From assembly GCF_028009165.1 (NCBI RefSeq), contig NC_079243.1:4154001-4218000 (forward strand): a stretch of DNA of 64,000 nt, written 5' to 3'. The stretch is from Akanthomyces muscarius (taxonomy: Eukaryota > Ascomycota > Sordariomycetes > Hypocreales > Cordycipitaceae). Each line of letters opens with the position of its first letter. The first letter of the stretch is position 1. Below, one piece after another: positions 21,106 through 31,157 of the stretch. Both the position numbers and the translations under genes were made by a program. Below the pieces are notes generated by a model. That model made no database searches and was not told the DNA's origin. It saw only the letters and a list, made by a program, of their open reading frames with translations.

Positions 21106-21550
21106 AGCAAGCATAATTATTTAGGCGTAAATACGTATGACAATGATTGATTCTTCATCTTTGATCCGTCTTTACTCTCTGAGTATTTGAACTTGCTGCA
21201 GGCGCTCCTAGAGCATAAATGTCGAGGTACAGCCACACATCGTGTAGCACCTCACCCGTGCATCGTAGTGTTAGTAGAGGCTAGCTTCGTTGAGCAGAGC
21301 CAACAGCAAACAGCCAGCCAAACCGAACCAACCCCAGCGCATTGCACGCTGTGCTAGGTTTTCCTGAAATAGTATTTTTGAATGATTTTAAATATACTGA
21401 CAGTAGTACGTGCTAGAGTGGTGACGGGCTGGCTTTTTCTGTCACGTGCAGATCGTGATTAGGAAATGCCCGACCTGCCTAAGCACGATCGGTATCGGTC
21501 TGGTCTGCTGGCAAATCTCTACTCCTACATTTACAGACCCCCATTCAAGC
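21106..21550. other. intergenic
   Basis: 3' flank of neo1 and promoter of the hydrolase gene. In-frame codons continue upstream of the hydrolase ATG to about 21446 but contain no ATG. Nothing else is seen. Confidence 0.5.
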
Positions 21551-22351
21551 ATGTCTGCAAGCAATCCCATCACGATACTCCTCCTACACGGTGCATGGCA
21601 CGGGCCGTGGTGCTGGAAGGACCAGATTCCTGAGCTGCAAAAGCTTGGCTATGCTGTGGAAACGATTCATCTCCCTTGCACCCACGGCGCCGCCGGCAAG
21701 ACGCAATTTGACGACGCCAACGCGGCGCGCTCTCTTCTGGAGACACTTGTGTCGACAGGCAAGCGCGTGGTAGTTGTGGCGCACTCGTACGCGGGTCCCA
21801 TCGGCAGCGCTGCCATCATCGGGCTATCTGAACAAGAGCGGGCGGCCAAGAGCCTGCCCGGCGGCGTGGTCGGCCTGGTTGCTCTCTGCGCGTTCCTGTT
21901 CCCCGGCGGCATGGATCAGGGCGCGGTCATCAGGGGACTAGGTGGCTTGCCCTACGTTGTCTGGGACTCGCCGTCGGAGGGCTTGTTCGTGCCAAAGGAC
22001 TCGCGCAACCTTTTCTTCCCTCCCGATGTTCCACAGGACCGCATCGACTGGGCCCTGCCTCAGCTGGTTCCGCAGAGTATGGCTGCGAATATGGGCATAG
22101 TGCCGCCCCAGGTGTGGCAGGAAGATGCTGGCCACTATGCTGACAAGCTGGGGTACATCTTTTGCACCGATGACACGGCGGTTCCTTTTGAGCAGCAGAA
22201 GGCCATGGTCGAAGGCGCGGGTGGTAAAGACAAGTGGATAACACGCGAGCTTCAAGGCTCGAGCCACAGCCCATTCCTCTCACGACCACACGAGGTGGCT
22301 TCTGTTGTGCATGAGATGGTACAGCAGTTCCACAAGTCGACTACGAGCTAA
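21551..22351 (+). CDS. alpha/beta-hydrolase fold enzyme
   Basis: A 266-aa intronless frame starting MSASNPITILLLHGAWHGPW. HGAWHG (13-18) forms the oxyanion-hole loop. The nucleophile elbow is AHSYAG with Ser79, a probable acid is Asp207 or Asp208 in FCTDDTAVP, and His239 in GSSHSPFLS completes the triad. The size and the HGAWHG/HSYAG pair match the AB_hydrolase_6 group of small soluble esterases and lactonases, related to plant methyl-ester and salicylate esterases. No signal peptide or membrane span is visible, so the enzyme is probably cytosolic. The substrate cannot be told, and neighbours give no pathway hint. Confidence 0.85.
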   Translation: MSASNPITILLLHGAWHGPWCWKDQIPELQKLGYAVETIHLPCTHGAAGKTQFDDANAARSLLETLVSTGKRVVVVAHSYAGPIGSAAIIGLSEQERAAKSLPGGVVGLVALCAFLFPGGMDQGAVIRGLGGLPYVVWDSPSEGLFVPKDSRNLFFPPDVPQDRIDWALPQLVPQSMAANMGIVPPQVWQEDAGHYADKLGYIFCTDDTAVPFEQQKAMVEGAGGKDKWITRELQGSSHSPFLSRPHEVASVVHEMVQQFHKSTTS

Positions 22352-22605
22352 AAGCAGAGCGAACATCGGGCAAGTAGAGGATGTCACTGTGTCTTGACTT
22401 AGTCGGCACTTATATTTACATTCAGACTTTGGCAGTCGCGCTTCTACTTCTCTGTGAACGTGCAATAGATAACGGTTTTGCGGCAGTCCGAAGCTCATAT
22501 TTACTCATATCATTTTCGTCACTATATAAACGAATATTTTATTTTACAGACCTGTCTGTACTATGTATGTCGGCGGCCCAATTTCACTTCATCTCTGTGA
22601 AGAGC

Positions 22606-24062
22606 TTACCAAGCAATACACTCCTTCAGGAGAGGATGATCCTTCTGGTAGATGGCCTTCTTGTGAGGCTCATCACCAGGCTTGCCAAAGCCGTAGAACG
22701 AATCAAGCTCAACACCCACATCGACGGAGAAGTGGACAGAGTTGGTGTTGGAGCAGGCGCTGGGCTCATGGACATCGGCACCGATGGCAAAGGCAAGGTA
22801 AGGGGCAGCAAGACCGAGACCACCAGTGACGTGCTTGCTGAGGATCTTGCCGGAAAGGTCAAAGGTGAGGAGAGGGTTGATGCGTGCGGTCGCGTCGACC
22901 TTGCCTGAGATGGTAGGTCCGATGCGCTTGAACTGGGCATCGAGGCCGGTGGAGCCCTTGCCAATGGCAATGGACTGGCCGTTGGCAAAGTCAAGCTCGG
23001 CGCCGACGACGCTGGTGATGCTGCCGGAGATGTCGGAGACGGAGATGACAATGTCGAGCGTGATTTCGGGCGTGATCTTGACAATGTCGGCAATCTTGAA
23101 CTCGGCAAGCGGGAACTTGATGACTTCGATGCTCTGGGACAGGTGCGAGGTGTGAATGGCCGCAGAGGCCGTGACAGCAACAGCCAGGCGGACGTTGACG
23201 TTGTCGGCGGTCACGGCGGAAGCCGAGAAGCCGTCCTTGGTGGAGACGGTGATGTCGGTCTCGAGGCTGCCGTGGGTGCCGCAGTCGGAGCAGTCGACAG
23301 AGAGGTGGGCGGGGCCAATGTCCGCGTCGTAAAAGTGCTTGTTGAAGACGTGCTCGAGGCTGATCTTGGCCTTTTTGGTGTAGCTGAGACGGCGGTTGAG
23401 CTTCTGCGCCTCGACGTCGCCGCCAATGTTGACGGTGGCGTCGGCGACAAAGTCGTCCCACTGCGCCGCGGCCTGCACGGCCAGCTTGGCGACGCCGGCG
23501 GCGGCGTCGTAGGTCACGTCGCTGACGTGGTACGGCTGGCGGCCGTACTGACCGCCGCAGCCGGGCGCGTCGACGACGTAGATCAGACTGTTGGCGTCGT
23601 GCTCGGCGACCCACGCCCACGCCTTTTTGGCGTCGGCGATGGTGGAGGCGCTGTTGAACTGCACCTTGATCTGCTTGGCGTTGGAGCAGTCCACGGAGCG
23701 GACAAGGTCCCCAAAGTGGTGTTCGTTGAGCAGACGGTAGGCCGGCTTGGCCGTGACGGTCATGTTGGCGAGAAGCTCTGATAATCGTCTTGTTAGTCTT
23801 TAGGTGCAGTGACGGGGGGGGGGATGCTGGTGAGAAACTTACCCTCATCGTCATGAGTCCAGTAAAAGTTGTCCTCTTGGAGGAGAGTCAGGTCCTCGTG
23901 CTCGGTGGTAGTCTTGCCGTTACCGCCGCTCATGGGTCCCGCGGGCGAGAAGACGACCTGGGGAGCGTTGGCGGCAGCCTCAGCAACGGCGCGCTGGATG
24001 GGGTTGGCGGCGACGGTGCTGGCAATGGCACCGAGGATTGGAAGGACAGCCTTGGAGAACAT
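22606..24062 (-). CDS. secreted beta-rich protein, DUF7029/DUF7223-like
   Basis: Two exons, 24062-23843 and 23777-22606, joined by a 65-nt intron (GTAAGT..TTATCAG), give 463 aa. Residues 1-19 are a signal peptide (MFSKAVLPILGAIASTVAA). The N-terminal half has AYRLLNEHHFGDLVRSVDC, then WAWV, CGGQYGRQPYHVSDV and a beta-strand-rich section. The second half contains repeated Val/Ile-Ser strands (DIVISVSDISGSITSVVGAELDF) and a Cys pair in VDCSDCGTHG. From memory this layout resembles fungal secreted proteins with paired DUF7029 and DUF7223 domains, whose function is not known. No GPI-anchor-like hydrophobic C-terminus is seen. A TATA-like box lies about 100 bp upstream. Secretion is well supported, but the family call is moderate. 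Confidence 0.8.
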
Positions 24063-26352
24063 GATGAATGAGATTGATCTGAATAAGATGAATCTTGTTC
24101 GAAAACTACTCTGATCTGATTCAAAAAGATCTCTTACAAGATCGTGGGGGCCTACACGGCTCTTATATATTTCTCGGGTGAAATACCGACGAGGCCCCCT
24201 TTCAAACAAAGATCTTTTGTCAGTCTAATAGTCTAGCCGAGCACCAAGGCCGAGAATGGAAATCCGTCAGTCATTCCGCGCAACCATGTCGACGGAGTGC
24301 GATCGTTGCGCACCACCGCCGGAGCGCTCTGACGATGTCAGACCAAGGTAGCATTGCATGGAGCATAAGCGATTGGTCAACCGACGTGGGAGGACCTTCT
24401 GCTGTCTTGAACCACTACGCTAATTGGGGGTATAATCATGCGATTAGTATATGCCCCCTCAAGTGCGCGGAACTGTAACCGTCGGGCCAAGGGTAGTATC
24501 AAGTTCTGACTGCCCAGAAAGCCTAAGGTCGACCAAGGCTGTGTAAAGAGTCGGTATTTCTCCGTCTTATTGGCAGTTTCTCCGAGCCCGTGTGTCCATC
24601 TACCCCATCCCGGCTTGGCTTCTTAGGCAGCTATGATCATCTGTTGCCCGTCTGGAGCTAGCCGGCTTATTGCCCAGGGACGACAACCTGATCGCGCGAG
24701 GACGGCGTGCCGTGTCCACACACACCCACACATCCTTTGGAGCAGCCACTGAGAGGGCGGAGAGGGGGGAGCACCCGGGATCGACTGAGACCCAGAAAGA
24801 ACCTTTTTTACACACTTTATTCGATTCCCGTTCGGTGATCCTTCGGTCCCCCGTTTTTCGCTAGCCCACCACCCGCAGCAAAGCTGAAAGGCAATACGGC
24901 GCCATTTTGCTTACGGGCGGAACCATGACCTTGTCCCTTTTCGGTCTCTTTGCGAATCCGCCTGCGTTGCAAGGCTCAACGGCCTGGATAGTACCTTGAT
25001 GGTGACGTAGATATTAAAGTCGTACTCGCAGACTGTGAACTTTGGGTATAGTAGTCGGACGGTTTCTTGGCCCGCTTCTGCGCGCTTTTGTTCGCCGTCC
25101 ATCTGCAAGACATAGATTTGGGCGCTCTTGGCGGGCTGACGACCCCGAACGGGTATCAAGCCATGGCCCGCAAGGCTGAAATCGGATACCGAAAATCAAG
25201 GCATGGGCTGGCCTTTATTCCCACTTGCCCGCTACCGGTACGGTTGCAGGGTTGCAGCAAAGTACTATGCCAAAGCCCGTCGGCAGAATAGAAGTGATGC
25301 GCGTCAGGTATTACTCAGTTCAATGATAGGTGCGGATTTTCATTCCGCTTTCATTGCTAGCCAGTGGCCTGCTATGGCAGCTCGTGTATAAAGCACCGCC
25401 CACTTTCGGCCGGGCGGGTTCCGACTCGGCACCTAGACAATATATTAGGACCTTCTCCGGACATTGGACCTGTGGCGCCGCCCGTGGCGTTCGCCCAGCC
25501 AAGCCCATATCACTTGGCCAGATCCGGGCAGGGTTGGGTAACACTCGTCATTATCGGCTCACTATTTTGAGCCGATTTCATGCTGTAGTACGTCCGAGGT
25601 GCCTATGTCAGAAGGTTGATGCATATGCTGACTTCTTGTTTGGGTTGCACACCTGTCACGGACGCAGCTACCACGAGCACCAGTGCTCGCAGTGTACCAA
25701 CTACCTCGACGATTTTACGAGAACGAGTCGTTATAGAATCAATATTTAACTTTCTGGTATCCAATTTAGCTGCAACTGTCACTCTGTTCCACAAGGGCGC
25801 ATGGGTTTTGAGGCCATGTGGTGTTGCGACGGAATTTATAATACTCATGTACAAGGTTGGATCATTAGCTATGTTGCGAAGAGAGGACACAAAATACTCA
25901 CCGTTTACTCACCCACGTGCCGGGAAAACGGATAAATGCTACCATTTTCCCCATTGAACATGACAATGTCCGTCTCTCACAAAAGCAGTTACACGCTGGC
26001 TGCATTTTGGGGCGCAGCCGCCAACCGGGATATCCATCCATCCATACATACATACCCTGCACTAACTCTTAGGGACCAGCTGAGCGACGAACACACCACG
26101 AGGTCAGTCAAAAGGCACTCTATGGTGAGTATTACGAAAAAGAGTCCTGAATTAGATTGCTGTATGTCGATAAAGTTTGTTTGCCTGCGATGCTATCATC
26201 TGGCGGTCTCTCATCTTTACACCCTCTGTAATCAATCCTTCAACCGGTGTGAGCGACCGGACAGGTCTTGAAACAGTCTCCGCGCAAATGGTGCTGTTTC
26301 TAAAAAAATATTTTCCACTTTAATGTACAAAACAGAATTCCATTTGTCTATT
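24063..26352. other. long intergenic stretch, no supported gene
   Basis: About 2.3 kb. Several frames of 60-140 codons exist on both strands but they overlap one another, lack domain patterns and have no plausible intron partners. I see no transposon termini, tRNA or repeat array. Confidence 0.45.
24163..24170 (-). promoter_or_regulatory. TATA-like box of the secreted-protein gene
   Basis: ATATATAA-type element on the minus strand about 100 bp upstream of the ATG at 24062. Confidence 0.4.
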
Positions 26353-27681
26353 CTACAATTTCAACACAAGCCAGTCAGCGGCAAACCCAGCGTTTCTCCT
26401 GCGTAGCTCTCCCGCCACACCACCCACCGCACCCTGTGTCTCAGCGCCGCCCAGCCACACCTTAGGCCCTGCATAATGCGAAATGAACCCTTCGGGACCC
26501 GAGACCATGAGCAGGTTCTTACCACGCCGGTCTGTCTGACAAGTGCACGGGCGCGCACCGGTAGGCTCAAACTCCGAGGCCGGCGCGTGAAATTTCTGAT
26601 TGTGCGGCTGGCAGTCTGGCGCGTTGGGGGGCGTCGGCACTGCAGTTGGGCTTTGGACCGCAGTCGCAATGTGAGATTCGCGGAATTGACTGCTCTCATC
26701 GTCAATGCCGACGTGGATGCGCAACCGGTCCCCATAGCGAGCCTTCATTTCGTCCAGTTCTCGGCCCAGCGGGCTTGCGGCAGCAATGGGATGGCTTACT
26801 TCGGTCGGCTGCGGCCCGGGACTGCTCCCAAGCCAGTTCCACCAGGAGGATGAAGCAGGCCGCCGCCGCGGAACATCAGGCGCTTGCTGCAGTTCTTCCC
26901 GGCTCCTGATGGCCCAGAGCAGTGTGAAGCGGGCGTCTGCGTGACTGTCCAGCACAGCCTTGGCCACCTGCATGGCTGGTGCGACACCCGTGCCGCCGGC
27001 GAGGAAGACGATATTTCTCTGTGAGCCCAATCGAGCAGCGACATCAAAGCCGGGATGCGTGCCTCGCAGCCAGACCTCACGTCCGACACCCAAACGACCC
27101 AGGTACGTCGACATTTCGCCACCAGGAATTGACCGCACGTAGAAGCGCAGCTTGCCATCCTCCAGCCGCTCGCCCTCGAGCGGCGGAAGAGGCGTGTAGT
27201 TGCGCGCAATCTGCACCTCTGGCTGTTTTATTTCAACAGACCAGAGCGGATAGCGCCATGCTGTCGTCGCGGGCTGATTGGACGGGTCAGACGTCAAAAA
27301 GCTAGGGCTCGGGTTGGGATGCTGCGGCGCAACTGTAAAGATGAAGGATGTAGCTGAGATGGTCTCGCGTGAAGTTATTGTATAAGAGACAAAGGTGTCT
27401 TGGTTGAGGACTTTGTCGTGCGACGAGGTTGTACTGAGATAGTAGCCGGCGCCGCCGCCAATGAGCAGAAGGAGGGCAACGGTGGAGTTGATTGTACGAG
27501 ACTGCAGGGGGTCTTGAAAGCGCCTTCCAGATCCATTTGGCCTTTTTATAGGGCGTTGAGTTGAGCAATGTCGCTTGCAGGACGTGATGGAGATGGGTGA
27601 AGGCGGATGAGGTAGAGCAGGAGCAAAATGCCTGGAGAGGATGCGGGCGCAAGCCCCTATTGCGCTTCGAGGACCTATCAT
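26353..27681 (-). CDS. cyc2: mitochondrial FAD reductase-like Cyc2, cytochrome c maturation
   Basis: One 442-aa frame. The basic, Ser/Arg-rich N-terminus is a probable mitochondrial presequence. A membrane span at about 66-82 (STVALLLLIGGGAGYYL) would anchor the protein in the inner membrane. The ferredoxin-reductase fold follows: the FAD-binding RNYTPL at 160-165, the SIPGGEMSTYL flavin loop at about 184-194, and the nucleotide-binding GGTGVAPAMQ at 229-238. Cys-containing and Pro-rich linkers and the terminal block GPEGFISHYAGPKVWLGG fit fungal Cyc2 proteins. Cyc2 helps reduce heme for attachment to cytochrome c by heme lyase in the intermembrane space. It could also be called an NADH-cytochrome b5 reductase-like protein, but the C-terminal block favours Cyc2. 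Confidence 0.85.
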   Translation of the reverse strand: MIGPRSAIGACARILSRHFAPALPHPPSPISITSCKRHCSTQRPIKRPNGSGRRFQDPLQSRTINSTVALLLLIGGGAGYYLSTTSSHDKVLNQDTFVSYTITSRETISATSFIFTVAPQHPNPSPSFLTSDPSNQPATTAWRYPLWSVEIKQPEVQIARNYTPLPPLEGERLEDGKLRFYVRSIPGGEMSTYLGRLGVGREVWLRGTHPGFDVAARLGSQRNIVFLAGGTGVAPAMQVAKAVLDSHADARFTLLWAIRSREELQQAPDVPRRRPASSSWWNWLGSSPGPQPTEVSHPIAAASPLGRELDEMKARYGDRLRIHVGIDDESSQFRESHIATAVQSPTAVPTPPNAPDCQPHNQKFHAPASEFEPTGARPCTCQTDRRGKNLLMVSGPEGFISHYAGPKVWLGGAETQGAVGGVAGELRRRNAGFAADWLVLKL

Positions 27682-28818
27682 CGCGAATTGGCAAAAGGCT
27701 GGGGGATCGGCAGCTGAATTGTTATCGCTGAATCATTTCCGATGAGATTTCGCGGAATTTTAGCGGCAGTGATTCGTTGGGAGATTGATGCAAGGTTCGC
27801 TTGACGGATTTTGAGACTGGGATCACCAGATTCGGCGTCGGCATCAAGTCACGTGTAGCGTCGACGGACAACGTGAATCGACATTTTCGGCGCCAAGTCT
27901 TTCTTGCTACGAGGAGATGAGGTATTGAATCGCATCGCATATGGTTTGATCGTTAAAGTCGTATCTAAAAGCAATATCGGTAGGATTGGGGTTACACCAG
28001 ACGTTCGGGTTGAACAGGTGAGACGACCCATGGACAAGTAAGAGTTGGTTGAAGAGTGACTGGCTACTGCATGCCATCTAGGGGAGGCGCCCTAGTTAAC
28101 ATATTCGCGGCCGTAGAGATGACAGCTCATACAATCGATGAATTATACAGCCTAGCCTCAACCAAGACTCATCGCTGCATCACACTGTTTGCGCACTCTA
28201 CATTAGGTGGGTATTCAGCATCTGTTGTTTGAAGGGCGAATTTTGCCAATCTCTTCGTGTGCTGCCAGGCACAGAAATCTGCATTTTCTCATTTAAAAGA
28301 GGGAGGGAGAAACATTCACGCGGAGTTAACCACTCAAACGACACTTGAGCTGACCACTTCTATCAACGCTGTGCTGATCGTCCGAAAACCGCGAAGCTTT
28401 TCGGCAATCATCCCGAAGAATAGTGGCAACGAAGGAACAAATCGCCTGCGAGTACCCACATAATAATGCGCAATCTCCACTACACGGCTGCAAAAGCTAC
28501 AAAGCTTATATTCAAATCTCGCAACTCAACAGTTGTCAAATGTGTAAGTACCGATAGCTGTTGCTTTGCCCTGCCGCCCCTGACGTCACGTATAGGCTGA
28601 TGGCCAGGAAAGCTGCTTCGCTTAAAGCAAATGGCTGGCACTTAATCATGCTTTCGGGCCTTCAGTTTAAGCAGGCCCCGAGAGACCCGACGCCTATCGG
28701 GTTTTGCTTGCAGTGTACCAACCTATAAAACAACCTGTCCGTCGGCGCCGTCACCGAAAAGAGCCCCGAGTATCACCTCTACTTTCCCGCGAACTCTTCT
28801 ACTATTCCAACCGCCATA
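27682..28818. other. intergenic, divergent promoter region
   Basis: Shared upstream region of cyc2 (minus) and the dienelactone-hydrolase-like gene (plus). It holds a perfect CRE-type palindrome (28581). No gene is recognised. Confidence 0.5.
28581..28588. promoter_or_regulatory. CRE/ATF palindrome TGACGTCA
   Basis: A perfect TGACGTCA octamer 231-238 bp upstream of the ATG at 28819. This is the binding site of fungal bZIP factors of the ATF/CREB class (for example Atf1/AtfA). A role in stress regulation of the hydrolase gene is inferred. Confidence 0.4.
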
Positions 28819-29751
28819 ATGCCCACCCCAACCAAGGTTACCTTTCCCTCGTTCATGCTCACTATCAGTGCAGAGCTGTACGCCCCTGCCGAGGGTTCTC
28901 CCGACCGAAAGGGAGCCGCCATTGTCGTGAGCCACCCGATGACCGGCGTCAAAGAACAAACCTCAGCGGCCTATGCTCGTGTCCTTTCCGCGGCCGGCTT
29001 TTTCGCCCTGACATTCGATGCTGGCTATCAGGGCGAAAGCACTGGCGAGCCGCGAGGTCTGGAGGACCCGCACCAGCGAGTCGAGGACAACAAAGCGGCC
29101 GTCACATTCCTGACCAACTTGAAGGGCAAGATTGACCCTGACCGCATCGGCATGCTGGGCATCTGCGCATCAGGCGGCTATACCTCCTACGCTGCGCAGT
29201 CCGATGTCCGCATCAAGGCTCTTGGCACGGTCAGTGCTGCTTGTGTCGGCCGAATGACCCGCAACGGTGGTCTTTACGAAGCCAACAGCCAGGAATCGCC
29301 CGAGGCCATCGCTGGTGCCCTCAAGGCCGCAGCTGACTGGCGGACCGCTCACGGCGACAATGCCAAGTCAGAAGCCCCCAAGATGTTCCAGACGGAAGCC
29401 TCCGCGGTGCCGGCCGATGCACCGTCCTTCTTCAAGTCCGCCGCGGCGTACTACGGCACGAAACGCGGCAGCCACCCTCGGTCGGACCAGCGCGTCCCTC
29501 TGTCGAGCTATGACTTGATGATTGGATACGACTCCTTCAATCTTCAACACCTTATCTCCCCCCGCCCGTTGCTGATGATTGCGGGCTCGGAAGCGGAGAC
29601 GCTACATTATAGCAAGACTGCTGTCGAGGATGCAAAGGAGCCAAAGGAGCTGTTTGTCATCGATGGAAAGAATCACTTTGAACTTTATGACGACTTGGAA
29701 AAGTCTGCGCCAAAACTGGTCGACTTTTACGCAAAGGCGCTCGCAAAGTAA
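28819..29751 (+). CDS. dienelactone hydrolase-like alpha/beta hydrolase
   Basis: A 310-aa intronless frame. The core has VVSHPMTGVKEQTSAAYARVL, the FDAGYQGESTGEPRG loop, and the nucleophile elbow LGICASGGYTSYAA. Cys116 occupies the nucleophile position (G-x-C-x-x-G, as in dienelactone hydrolases), with Ser118 nearby. A terminal His286 sits in DGKNHFELYD. The stretch ISPRPLLMIAGSEAETLHYS carries acidic candidates for the third residue. The protein resembles YcjY-type hydrolases and their fungal relatives, some of which act in secondary metabolism. It lacks a signal peptide. The substrate is unknown. The CRE palindrome upstream suggests stress-responsive expression, but this is inference. Confidence 0.82.
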   Translation: MPTPTKVTFPSFMLTISAELYAPAEGSPDRKGAAIVVSHPMTGVKEQTSAAYARVLSAAGFFALTFDAGYQGESTGEPRGLEDPHQRVEDNKAAVTFLTNLKGKIDPDRIGMLGICASGGYTSYAAQSDVRIKALGTVSAACVGRMTRNGGLYEANSQESPEAIAGALKAAADWRTAHGDNAKSEAPKMFQTEASAVPADAPSFFKSAAAYYGTKRGSHPRSDQRVPLSSYDLMIGYDSFNLQHLISPRPLLMIAGSEAETLHYSKTAVEDAKEPKELFVIDGKNHFELYDDLEKSAPKLVDFYAKALAK

Positions 29752-30120
29752 TTTAAAAACATGGCATGCCTCAATACAGTACAAGTACATAGGTAGGATG
29801 GGCTGCGTCGGCGCACGCGGGCGGAGAGCGCTCCACTTGTTGTCCTAACCGTATGATTGCTAAAAGAACAACAAAAAAAAGTCACTAAATTTATACTATT
29901 GTTTGGCTTCTGTTTCTTGTTTTTGCTTTTCAAATTTCCTGGTAGATTAAAAATCCATATTGTGTAGAGCCGTTTTACGCTTGAACTTACCCCGCCTCCA
30001 CAGTAGGTGTAAGCTGATCATGAGCAAAATAGCTGTAGCCTGATTTCGTCTTTTCACTTTACATTGGTGGAATTTAGACTGACTGACCGATTGACTGAAA
30101 ACTGCAAGAGAACCGCCAAA
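29752..30120. other. intergenic
   Basis: 3' flank of the hydrolase, with an A-rich tract at about 29862-29885, and promoter of the DUF924 gene. No gene is seen. Confidence 0.5.
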
Positions 30121-31065
30121 ATGCCAGCTCACGATGACCTTCGGTCCCTCATCACGCCCGAGCTGCTCAACTTCATCGTGGATACCAAGATCCCCCACAG
30201 CAGGACGGAACCCCTCGACTTTGCCGAAGTGACTCGCTCCATGTCCGGATCGGACTTTTCGGAAGAGTTGCAATCAACTACCGCCAGGGACGCCCTGATA
30301 GTCATCAGTCAGATGGCACCAAATGGGAAGATGCCGTCTCCAACCGACCTTGATCTCATGTCGTTTCTGCCACCGCCTGAGTCACCCGAGTTTCCGAAGC
30401 AATGCTTAGGGCTGCAGTTGCTCCTCGACCAAGCGTCACGCGTGCTCTTTGGCGGCGTAGATGGCCGCTGGCAATCCGCTCTATTTGGACCCCTGGCCCG
30501 CCGGCTGGTTGGGCAGTGGCTCGCGCTTCCCGCCGAACAGCGGCCCGAGACGTGGACTCGGTGGCGAGACGATGCCGGAGTCTCGAGCTTCGACTACTGG
30601 CTAGTCAGTCGCCTGGTCTGGATCGCGCCAATAAGCCACGACGAGGATCTCGAGAGCCAGAGAATCGCCCTCGAGCTTACAGAGGAGACGCGGTCCATGG
30701 TGGAGGATCGCTTCGGAGTCAAAGATCCGTACCGCGCCACGAGAGAGGAGCTGCTCAAAGACGACCTGGCATTTTTGCGCGAAATGCCCAAGGGAGTGCC
30801 ACCCAAGGCTGCGGACGGCAGCATAGACCGTGCCACCTGGATGTTTTGGTGGTGCATGATACTCGATGCGCACTGGCCGATTATTGAGCGATTTGGGCGC
30901 TATCCCTACCGCAATGCTATTCTGGGAAGAGAGAGCACCGAAGAGGAGGAGCAATGGCTAGATGCCACGTCCCATGTTGCAGAGGCACCTCCTGATGTGG
31001 CAGAGGCTATCAAAAGCGACATTGCAAGAGGGATATGGACACCGTTCGGGCAGGGTGGACAATAA
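30121..31065 (+). CDS. DUF924 family protein
   Basis: A 314-aa frame starting MPAHDDLRSLITPELLNFIVD. Upstream in-frame codons exist but have no ATG. The DUF924 pattern is visible in QCLGLQLLLDQASRVLFGG, where bacterial members usually have a D-Q-x-x-R/P-N-like stretch. A long helical middle follows, and the closing block is LDAHWPIIERFGRYPYRNAILGRESTEEEEQWL, where family members read H..ii.rFGRFPHRN..LGR.ST.EE..fL. The family is all-helical and TPR-like, with no established function. No signal peptide or membrane span is seen. The family call is strong on the terminal block. The gene ends about 90 bp from the convergent aim32 end. Confidence 0.85.
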   Translation: MPAHDDLRSLITPELLNFIVDTKIPHSRTEPLDFAEVTRSMSGSDFSEELQSTTARDALIVISQMAPNGKMPSPTDLDLMSFLPPPESPEFPKQCLGLQLLLDQASRVLFGGVDGRWQSALFGPLARRLVGQWLALPAEQRPETWTRWRDDAGVSSFDYWLVSRLVWIAPISHDEDLESQRIALELTEETRSMVEDRFGVKDPYRATREELLKDDLAFLREMPKGVPPKAADGSIDRATWMFWWCMILDAHWPIIERFGRYPYRNAILGRESTEEEEQWLDATSHVAEAPPDVAEAIKSDIARGIWTPFGQGGQ

Positions 31066-31157
31066 GGTAGGTAAAATAGCGATGTTAGTCCAACGTCTAT
31101 CTTAATAAGTACATGGTTTCTAAATATACATCATTTGCGCCCGCAAAGGCAAACCGT

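Noticed and set aside
21446..21550. N-terminal extension of the alpha/beta hydrolase
   Set aside because: The in-frame upstream codons contain no ATG, and MSASNPITILLLHG fits the family start.
25330..25749. 139-codon plus-strand frame beginning with a signal-peptide-like stretch
   Set aside because: The hydrophobic start is short. The rest is random-looking with scattered Arg/His/Cys, has no homologous pattern, and overlaps other frames of similar length in a gene-free stretch.
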